From: Desmodesmus armatus
Taxonomy: Eukaryota > Chlorophyta > Chlorophyceae > Sphaeropleales > Scenedesmaceae
Assembly (NCBI GenBank): GCA_007449985.2
Contig: VIIQ02000091.1
Location: forward strand, 62,001-126,000
DNA length: 64,000 nt
Direction of reading: 5' to 3'
A program made the translations under genes and the position numbers. This document shows positions 47,468-56,653 of this stretch, in pieces (the first letter of the stretch is position 1; every line of letters starts with the position of its first letter). The notes beneath the pieces are model-generated. The model was not told the origin of the DNA. It ran no database searches and saw only the letters and a program-made list of their open reading frames with translations.

Positions 47468-48486
47468 CCTGTAGGAAGGGCCGCTGCTGCCTTCAGTGGC
47501 TCATCCGCCTAGCACTGCTTAAGATCCAGCAACAGTCATATTTGTTGCACGACAGCCTGTCCACCGAGTCTAAGGCTTGCGTCAAGTTCAAGTAGTGCTG
47601 ATATTGTGGATGTGCTGATCCGAGGTTGCTGGCCAACCTGTGAGTGAGGCTGTTGAGAGGTTTAGTCTGATGGTACTGTGCACAACTGTCCCAGCACGTC
47701 CCAGCAACAAGTGAGCAGAAAGGCGCACCCCGTGGATCGTGCACATATATGCCTCAGCCCAAATGCTTCAAAAGGTTTGCCGAGGGGCTTGGGGGGTCCG
47801 TCGTCGTCTGAAGTGGTTGGTGACCCCCCCTCACCCCCCCCCCCCGGACACATGTTGCACGGACGAGTTGGGATGTCAATAAGGCTGCACCATACATTTG
47901 ATTGAAAGAGTATTGTACTGAGAACAGGAACACAGTGCACATGACACAAGACGATGCACGTGCAGCTATGCCAGAGGGGGAGCGATAGATCCACCATAAT
48001 GCCCACCCTAAGACATGCCATCACCTCTGCACAAAGCTGGTTCAATAGGCAGATCAATAAGCAGAGAGACTATGTTTTCATGCAACCTGCATACCACCCG
48101 CAACAACAACTGCTCGATTGCACACTGCAGCACGCAACAACGGTGGGTCCTTGTGGTGCCCATGTGCTGGCCCGCATGCTTCTGTTCAGCAATGGGCCAA
48201 AACCCCAACAGGCAGCAAACAAGCTGGCCTATCCCACAAATGTGGTACCCAACTGCGCCACAACAACACCAAACCACAACAACTCATAGCATAGGGGGCG
48301 CTGCGCGCACTTTGTGTGCCATTCAGCGGTGCCCACTCACCCCACCTGTCCCGTGGCACCCCGCAGCCTGCAGGGCCAGTGACCTCCTGCTTTTGGCTTG
48401 TAGCCTCTGTTCAATATCAGTCCACTACCGCTCTATCCGATCATCACAACCTAAGAAACGGTCTGTGCCACCACGTGAACCAGCGC
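47468..48486. other. Intergenic between RING paralogues 1 and 2
   Basis: No coding feature supported. It contains a poly-C run near 47828-47845. It should hold the promoter of paralogue 1 and the 3' UTR of paralogue 2. Confidence 0.5.
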
Positions 48487-49853
48487 TCAAGAGTTGACTT
48501 CCACGCTGTACTCCACGTCCTGCTGACACACGGGGCACTTGCCTGCCTGGTCTCAATGATATGCTTGCAGCAGTCCTTGCACAGCACCATGTGACCGCAG
48601 GGCACCAGCACAGTCGACCGCGGCTCCTCCATGCACACCACACATGTGTCCGCCTCGTCCTCTATAAAGTGGTGATCCATCCCCATGGCTGTAAACTGCT
48701 GCAGGACACGGTGCGGGTCTGCAGGCTGGGGCGGTGCTGGTGCTGACATCACGGCAGCTGTGCTCGCCCCTGCTGCTGCTGCTGCAGGTTGCCGCTGCTG
48801 CTGCCACTGCGGCCGCAGTGGCAGCGCTGCTGCCGCCATGCTACTGCTGCCGCCGCCGTAACCACTGCTGCCATGGAGGCCTGGAGGGCCTGTTGTCCTG
48901 TGTGTGGCGCTGGGTGCTGCTGCTGCGCCAGGGCCAGTGGTGCGCGCACCTGAAGCCGCACCAGGCCCGGTCACACGCCCAGCACTGGCAGCAGCTGCAC
49001 CTGCAGAGTTTGCACAGTCGGGCATAATCGTGGAAGCCAACACCTCAACACAACACAGCATTGGGGATGGAACCCCACACATGCCAGCACGGTGACTGTC
49101 AAGAAGAGAATGGCAGGGCAAGCAAAGCAACATTCTGGATGGGAGTGCATGAGCGGCACTTTGTCTCGGCCGTCCACACGCATCTGCTACTGCCGCACAT
49201 GCATGCTCTTGACGGCACACACAGTGGCTGATAGCATCGCTTATCAACAGTCTGGGAGTCTCGCCTGTGTTTGCTTGATGCGAGGGTGTTGCTGCCTTGG
49301 CAATGTTTGCCCATGAACCTCCAATAGGGACCCGCGGCGGCACTGCTGCTGCTGGTGTTGGTGCCGTGCTTGCCGCAAGAGCTGAGCGAGCTGCAGCTGG
49401 CTGTGCTGAGACAATTCTAGGCCCTGCAGGTGCACGTGAGGAGGTCTGTGCTGCTGCTGCTGGTGGGGTGTAGGGCACCTCATAGGCTTCCGCCAACCAC
49501 TGTGCCCTCTGCCTATCATCTCCACCCTTGGACCGTATGGTGATGATGTAGTCATCCTCGTTGTTGGAGTAAGGGTGCACGGTTCCGTCTGAGTCAGTGA
49601 CCTGCCAGTGCCCCAGTGGGATCCTGCGCCCTGGGATGGACTCCACCCACATGCCAAACAGCTCCAGAGCATCATTCATGGAGTGCATGGTCTTGGGAGT
49701 GGCCCAGCCTCCAGTTGAAAGGGTGACGTCTCCATTGGCCTTCACACGCACGATGTCTGTCTTGTGCAGCCGCAAGATGACGTCTCCACTGTCAACAAAC
49801 ACACGCTGTGACTGCCGCCTGAACTCAAACGACCCCTTGTCATCTCCAACCAT
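48487..49853 (-). CDS. RING-finger protein with GGW-type N-terminal domain, paralogue 2, frameshifted
   Basis: Minus-strand exons 49853-49265 and 49000-48487 would give about 367 aa. Exon 1 holds the whole N-terminal domain without introns: FEFRRQSQRVF, VILRLHKTDIVRVKANGD, LSTGGWATPKT, MNDALELFGMWVE, GHWQVTDSDGTVHPY, RAQWLAEAYEVPYTP. The linker has repeated TGPGAA and HRTTGPPG segments shared with paralogue 3. The RING begins normally (CVVCMEEPRSTVLVPCGHM, CKDCC) but the last Cys pair is out of frame: exon 2 is 514 nt where 515 is needed. One base is missing near 48534-48540; restoring frame gives CPVCQQDVEY and a stop at 48487, matching paralogue 3. Read literally, the frame runs on to 48444 with no CPxC. 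Intron 1 appears to use a GC donor (ACACAG|GCGAGA). The deletion may be real or an assembly error. Confidence 0.8.
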
Positions 49854-51076
49854 GCTGCTGCTCCACCAAGACAGGCAGGGCTACCAGCAGGCCTGATCAA
49901 GCGGAGCACATGCCATCAACAGCAACTGGACCTAGCAGTAGTACTTGTGCCATCAACCGAAGTGCCCCATCATGTGTCCCACATGAACGTGATACCTGTG
50001 AACATAACGGCGGCTACATGTATGAGCAGCTTTGCCTCTTCAGCGAGCAGTGACTTTCGAATGACAGTACTGAGCTTGAGCCACCATGACTGATTCCTCA
50101 CTGCGACTCTTGCCTGTCGAAGTCACGATAATCAACCTGATATTGATATGGCACTTGTTTCGAAGCATGCTCGTAAGCGGAGTGACAGAACCCTCCCTCC
50201 AAAGCCCACCCAGGGCACCTTCAGTGACGGTGTTGCCCTCAATGGCTTGGTCTGCTGAATGAGGTACCTTGGTGAAGGCCAACCTGACACCATTGAACTT
50301 ACTCAAGGCCCTCAGGACATATCCACACCCTGCCATCCCCTCATGCACACCTGTCAACCCTCCAAAAGTCCGAAAGTCACGAGTCTGACTTGCATCAGAC
50401 AATCCAACACCTGCCGACCCAAGAGTCCCCTCCAGCATAGGGCTGGTGCCAGCTAAACAGAAAGGTCACTCCCTTCCCCCAGACGCACGGACAGCCTGCG
50501 GCCTGAGCAGAAGCTGCCAACTAAGGCCATGGTGTGCTGTGACACCACCCACAGCCCCACCACCGGGTCAGAGTACGCCTGCCTGGCTGCTGCATTGAGA
50601 CAATCAAGGGCAAGTCAACGGGATCACGCCTCGCACCACCCTAGCACCATTTTCCAAAAACAAGCGCAGCTGCAGCTAGCATGCTGCACCACAGACCTCC
50701 AGCACACAACCTGCACTCCCCTGCCCTGCAAGGTGTGCAGAAGCTACACAAGGCTATCTGCTGAGCATGCAATGTGTCCACTGCCTACCACACATCCCAG
50801 CTCCAGCCACCACCACTCCTAACTGCCCCTCATGCCTCCCTCACCTCCCTCACATCGCAGCCAACCACAACATACGGCTGTACTCTCAAAAGCACCCTCC
50901 AAGAGGGCCCCACACAACGCTGACTATATGACGAGGCCTGCTACCATGATCGGCCTATGCAGCCTCCATATCTACAGACAACCTGCCCCCAAGAACCTAT
51001 CCACCCACACGCCCGCATGTCCACCTGCCCATCAACCAGCACCAGCACCCCTCTCCCCCGTCCATCCAAGCTGCCC
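49854..51076. other. Intergenic between RING paralogues 2 and 3
   Basis: 1.2 kb with no supported gene on either strand. Confidence 0.5.
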
Positions 51077-52788
51077 TCACGAGTCCACTTCAACATGGTA
51101 CTCGATGTTTTGACAGCACATGGGGCAGCTGGCCGGCTGGTTTGCCATGATCTGCTGGCAGCAGTCCTTGCACAGTGCCATGTGTCCGCAGGGCACCAGC
51201 ACAATCGACCGCGGCTCCTCCATGCACACCACACACATGTGCAGGTCGTCATCGGCATCCTGCAGCCCCAGTGCTGTCAGGTGCGCCAGCACATCACTGT
51301 TGGCACCAGGAGCAGGAGGTGCTGACATCACAGCAGCAACACCACCTGCTGGTGACGCTGCAGAGGCTCCTGCTGCTGCTGGGGACGGCACTGCTAGCTG
51401 CTGCGGCCTGTTGGATGCTGCTGCCGTGCTGCTGCTGCTGCCGAAGCCACTGCTACCTGCGAAGCCTGGAGGGCCTGTTGTCCTGTGGGCAGCATTGGGT
51501 GCTGCTGCTGCGCCAGGGCCAGTAGTGCGCGCAACAGACGCCGCGCCTGGGCCTGTCACACGCCCAGCACTGGCGCCGGCTGCGTTGCTGCTGCTGGGGA
51601 TGCCTGAAAGCGGCAATACACGCAGGGACCAGGGACACAAATGGCAGCAGGTGATGGTCTGGCAAGACACTGGGTACATGCTACAGGCACTTCTGAGTGT
51701 CAGTCAGTGCAGTTGCTTTGTACGTTTGGCTTCTGGGCTACTACAAGACACTGCTCAGCGGCAAGGGTGTTGAGCGATATTGCTGTTGCCAGGCAGGAAG
51801 GCACACAAACGGCGGCCGCTGCTGGACTCTCAACCACAGCGTGTGCATCCATGCACAACCCTTGCACCCACCTGTGGTTGCTTGGTACAGTGGGTTGGCT
51901 GCCTTGGCAACATTGGCCCACGAGCCCCCAATGCCTGGGGGCCGTGCCACAGTTGCTGGTGCTGGCACCCCATTTGGCCGTGCTGCTGCTGGTGCTGGCT
52001 GTGCTGACACCACCCGGGGACCGGGTGCTGCTGCCGGTGCTGCTGCTGCTGGGGTGTAGGGCACCTCGTATGCTTCAGCTAGCCATTGCGCCCTCTGCTT
52101 GTCATCTGTCCCCTTGGCCTTGAATGTGGTGATGTAGTTATGCTTGTCATTTGTGTAGGGGTGCACAGTGCCGTCTGAGTCCGTGACCTGACATGCAGCA
52201 AGTGGGAGAGGGCATGAGGGTGTGTGGTGGTAGGGTGTGGCATGAGGAGCAAGGAAGCACGAGTGTATCCTACAGGGCCGGGGTTTGGGCGTCAGCAAGA
52301 GGGACCTGGCCAGCCAAACATGTCTGGCTGCCTGATGATCATGGTGCACCCAGTTGCAGTTGACCTAGGCTTACTCCCAAGGTACACCACCACAACCAGC
52401 CAGCCACATATGTGCATGTGACCATGGCTTACAGCTAGCGTACGCTCCAGGAAGCACCCAGCCGAAGGAGGGCGGCCGTCGCTTGCTGCAACATGCTTGT
52501 GCCCACAACACCTCAGCTCACCTGCCACCTGCCCCTGGTGATGTCTGTGCCAGCAGCTTGCTCAACCCACATGCCAAACAGCTCCAAAGCATCGTTCATA
52601 CTTGTCATGGTCTTGTGGGTGGCCCAGCCTCCAGTAGACAGTACGACATCCCCATTGGCCTTGACACGTACGATGTCTGTTTCGTGCAGCCGCAGTATGA
52701 CATCTCCCTGGCTCACAAACACCTTCTGTGCCTTACGCCTGAATTCAAACCGATCCGACTGATAGTTGTTGTAGCCCTGGCTGGGCAT
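51077..52788 (-). CDS. RING-finger protein with GGW-type N-terminal domain, paralogue 3
   Basis: Minus-strand exons 52788-52522, 52187-51872 and 51603-51077 give 369 aa, all phases consistent. Domain (about residues 12-135): FEFRRKAQKVF, VILRLHETDIVRVKANGD, LSTGGWATHKT, MNDALELFGMWVE, GRWQVTDSDGTVHPY, NYITTFKAKG, RAQWLAEAYEVPYTP. A Pro/Ala-rich linker includes GGSWANVAKAA (also in paralogue 2, as GGSWANIAKAA) and TGPGAA / HRTTGPPG repeats. The C-terminal C3HC4 RING is intact: CVVCMEEPRSIVLVPCGHM, CKDCC, CPMC, resembling the IAP-like class of plant and algal RING E3s. One intron (52521-52188) interrupts the domain right after GRWQ, a position occupied by no intron in paralogue 2. This is the best template for the family. 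Confidence 0.87.
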
Positions 52789-53473
52789 TGTACAAGCCTA
52801 TGGCTAGTGGCTGGGGCTGCTGCTGCTAAGGCTAGTAACACTGGTGCTACAACGGGGAAGTTCTGCAAGGTGTGTCCCTGTCGTGGACTGCCTGGAGGAG
52901 TCAGGACACTAGCCACCTTGCAACTGCTACTGGTGTGATGTGGCCAAGGAGGCTGAAGGGATCTTTTGGGCTTGATGTTGATGCAGCTAGTTTCAAGAAA
53001 GCTACAAAGTGCTAGCACTGTCGACCTTGAGGCTGGAAAGAGACTGCGGCTCACTGCAATCTTGCACACGGCGAGCCACCAAAGACAGGACAACCAAGAT
53101 GATGACAAGGAAAAATCTGGATCGCTTGCCCTTTGTAGAGCGGTGGAGGCGCGCCGCTTCGCTGCTTGCTGTGCTGGGCCGTTCCCCTGATCTGTTGTTG
53201 CAACTGTTGGCAGTTATGTTGATTGGTAACCCTCTTTCAACCTTGTCAAGGGTTCGATGTGCCTGCCAGCGATATTGCTCTACAACCTTCAGGGAACACA
53301 TGCATCAGTGGGTTGGCGCTTTCCCAATTGGTCTGCTGACCCCCCTGCCTACCTCAGTTACGTCACCCACACAGCTATGCCTGCCCAGCAGAATGTGAAA
53401 GTCTGCTGCAGAAGCACGTTTCCGAGGCGGATGTGGCTACAGCAGGATCGAGTTACAAGCACAGCACACAGAC
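52789..53473. other. Intergenic between carrier stop and RING paralogue 3 start
   Basis: No coding feature supported. It should hold the promoter of paralogue 3 and the short 3' UTR of the carrier gene. Confidence 0.5.
53453..53457 (-). terminator. Polyadenylation signal of the carrier gene (TGTAA)
   Basis: TGTAA on the minus strand 17-21 nt after the carrier stop at 53474, implying a very short 3' UTR if it is used. Confidence 0.5.
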
Positions 53474-56317
53474 TCAGTCACATTGTAGCCATTTCTTGAG
53501 CTGCTCATACGTGCAGAAGGCTATGGCAACACCAGGTACAACCTTGCAGTACTCCGGCAGTATACCCACATAGAACCCTCGCAACCCCTTGCCTTGCGCG
53601 GTCACCTCTTGCATTATCTGCCTGTAGCTGACCGGCTGCCCTTGATGCTGCCGCCCATACACCTGCATCCTGCGCCGTATCACATCCAAAGGGAACGTCG
53701 CTGTGGCTGTGATGAACCCAGACACACACCCCGACGCTAAACTGATCCCTGGCGGCACATCAGCGGTGCGCACCCTGCTGCTGCTGTCCGCAGCAAGCAT
53801 ACTGCTGCCGCCGCTGCTGCTGCTGGCCCCGGCATGGCTGCTGCGCCTGTCAGCGAAATCGCCAGCGTCACTGCTGCTGCCATTGCTGCTGCCACTGCTG
53901 CTGGTTTGTGCAGCTTCCTGTGCAGCATCATCAAGGTGCCACAGCAGCATCTGGCTCAAGCTCAGCCCTTGGTCAACAGAGCTGGCTACAGCCAGGCCGT
54001 GTGCTGGACTGCTGCTGCTGCTGCTGGTGGGGGAGGAAGAGCTGCCGGCTTCTGCCGCCATTGCCGCTGCTGCCTCCCTGGCCGTCGCCAGCTGCTGCTG
54101 CCTGTCCAGCTGCTGCCATCGCTGGTGGACCCTCATGCATGAGTCACGTATGCTGCTGTACAAGCTGTAGTTCAGCGCGAGAGATGGCACAACCTGCAGC
54201 GCAGCAGCAATGAGGCAGGCAAGGCCAAGTCAGTTTTGTTGTACGGCACCAGGACCTGTCTTTGGCCCAAACGCACATCAGACAGAAGATGCCCCATCAC
54301 CCCTCACAACGGCATGAATACACTGCAGTTCAGGACACCGAACCTGCACAGCCTGTGTCATTTTCACTCAGCTGCCATGCACGTGCACCAAGGTGCGCAA
54401 ACACCCGTGCTCCAATGTCTGTCCAGCCAATCGATGCCAAATGCTCAAATCCACCAGCATGCCCACCAGGCCGCTGGACAGCCCCATGGCTCCCTCGTCA
54501 GCCCCCGACCCCAGTAGCCTTGTTTGCATCAGCTACATACCCCTACGCCTGTCCAAAGTACATATACGTGCACCCACCTGCACCAGTGTGGCGGCTAAGC
54601 CCCTGTACAGCCCCGTGACCCCCTCATCCGCCACGATGCAGCGCAGGGTGTTGCTGATGCCTGAGTAGTAGTGCCCCTGAGTCTGGGCGGCGAGCCTGGT
54701 GCGCACAAGGTCCAGGGGGTAGGCCTGCAACAGAGGCAGCATGGCACGTAAGGTACAGCTTGCTTGCTTGAATTTCAGGCAATATTCAAACTGAATGGCA
54801 GTGCCTCTGTTCAGCAGCTGCTGAGCAGCCAAGTGGTGCTGAGGAAATCAGCGCTCGTCAGATATTGATGTTTTCGGGCTGCACAACACAACCTATAGCA
54901 CGTACCAGCAGCAACTTGAAGCTGGTACTGACCACGGCAGCCGGCCAGCTGTGGTGAGCTGCCAGCTGTCATGACATGACTACCCAAGATGGGATAAGCT
55001 GAACTGGTTGAACTGGGTGAAATGTACGCTACATACATACATCTCTGAAAGTTCCTGACTCTTCTGTACCTTTGAATTCAACATAAGGGATATATTTGCA
55101 GTGCCAGGCTGCTGCTTACCGCTGAACATGCAACCAGCCCAGCTGCAGCTCCCGCCATCCAGGCACGAGCAAAGTCTGTCGTTTCGGGGACGGTACGCCG
55201 CAGTAGCTTTTGAGTGCGTTCATAGGTGTAGAAGTTGATGGATGAGTAGGGCAGCCGGTGCACTATCGTGACTAGATTGCCCTTCCATAAGGCGGCGGGA
55301 CCCTCACGGCGAACGACCTACGGCACAGGGGTGGGGCAGGGGGGCAGGCAGCTGCAGCTGAACCAGACCGGCCTTGTGTTGGAGAGTGCTTGTGAATTGT
55401 GAGGATGGTGTGTGTAGCTTGGCTGTATAAGAGGGCTGGCACAGCTGCTTCTGAAAGGCAGCTGTTGTTGCTGAGGCTGACAGCTGGCAGCTGCGTACAC
55501 CAGCCAAGCAAAGATGCAAATGTAGTTCGGCAACATGCAGGCAGACAGGTGCCCCGTTAATATGATAACGTAAAATTTGTGCTGCCATTTTTGTGGTTTG
55601 TGAGTTCTGCACTCAGTCCTCACCTGCATGAAGGCTTGCCGCAAGCCTGGAGGTGCTGATGTGCTTGCTGCTGCCCCAACATGTCCTGCAGCTGATGGTG
55701 GCGAGCTGGCAAAGCCCTGCACCTGCAGGTTTGAGAAATACAACGGACGACATACATGGTCATAACTCATGTGTTTAACACATACACCATGTGTGTAACT
55801 GCTTCACAATGAACTGCTGAGATGTTGCCCCGTTCTAATCACCATCACACTATGCGGGTCTATGTTGGCTGCAGCCTGGTTGGCTGTGATTGTGTGGGCA
55901 CGGCAAGGAGCAATGCATGGTTGGGACAATGGGTCATCTTTGTGTGCAAACCAGCTGCATGGATAGCCGGCATGCATGGCATGTCCTGCAGGCGATTGCG
56001 CGCTGGCCCAGCACCACACAATGCATGCATGAGCGCACCTGGTACAAAATGGTCAAACGCGCAAGTGGAGCTGTGCATGACTTTGCAAAGGCTCCAGCAA
56101 TACCTCCTGCAGTTGCTGTCTTGGCTCCGTTCAACCAGTCATGGTTTGTTGAAGAACCCTGTTGAGATGCTGTGTGCTGCTGCTGATGCTTGCCGCCGTC
56201 ACTGCTGATGCTGCTGGTGCTGCTGCCATCCCTGCTGCCTCCTTCTGTTGCTTTGAAAGCTGAAAAGCTTGAGGGGCTTTCATTTTCACTTGGTCCCAGC
56301 ACTGCTGCTGCAACCAT
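53474..56317 (-). CDS. Mitochondrial carrier family (SLC25) transporter
   Basis: Minus-strand exons 56317-56039, 55722-55624, 55317-55120, 54724-54578 and 54193-53474 give 480 aa, all phases consistent; intron 2 ends in TAG. Three carrier repeats are visible: GGIAGAFAKSCTAPLARLTI with HRLPYSSINFYTYER, AYPLDLVRTRL with GLYRGLAATLVQVVPSLALN, and TFPLDVIRRRMQ with GFYVGILPEYCKVVPGVAIA. The TAPLARLTI form of the first PxD motif is typical of a plant/algal subgroup whose substrate I cannot state, so I give only the family. Expected location is the mitochondrial inner membrane. Residues 1-60 are a Ser/Gly/Gln-rich N-terminal extension. A Ser/Ala/Gln-rich insertion of more than 100 residues lies in the last exon between the second and third repeats. 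That is unusual for a carrier of normally 300-350 aa. The gene is divergent from TatB, 336 bp apart. Confidence 0.88.
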
Positions 56318-56653
56318 GGTAGGGTGACCGCTACTGCTGGGTGACCAGTGTCAGTGAGTAAACTTACAAGCTGCACACCCCGACAGCTGCCGGCTTAGAA
56401 TAGCAAAGACTCTTATCAAGTGGATAATAGTGTACCCTCACCGCATGCATTCAAGCTGGTGAATTGTTGGCCATAAACCCTTGCAAGTAGAATCGGGACT
56501 CGAGGCACGTGTATCTGCCTGTGATTTACATTGCGGTAACGTTCGCCATCGAAAACGCAAGATCCTGCTTGTTCTCATTCATCTGCCCCTCTCCCATCTG
56601 CCGGTCAACACTGTTGGTGGGCAAGGTACCCAGCTCCGCGATCCATTGCAACC
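56318..56653. promoter_or_regulatory. Divergent intergenic region, carrier and TatB starts
   Basis: 336 bp separate the start codons of two oppositely transcribed organelle-transport genes, so both promoters and 5' UTRs must fit here. No TATA box stands out. Shared control is possible but only inferred. Confidence 0.5.

Noticed and set aside
48444..48530. Natural alternative C-terminus of RING paralogue 2
   Set aside because: The literal frame past the shift (to 48444) matches nothing, whereas the other frame matches paralogue 3 to its stop, so it is read as a frameshift and not a designed tail.
44969..52788. Assignment of the RING genes to IAP/BIR proteins
   Set aside because: The RING resembles the IAP-type class, but there is no BIR zinc motif; the N-terminal domain has no Cys/His pattern.
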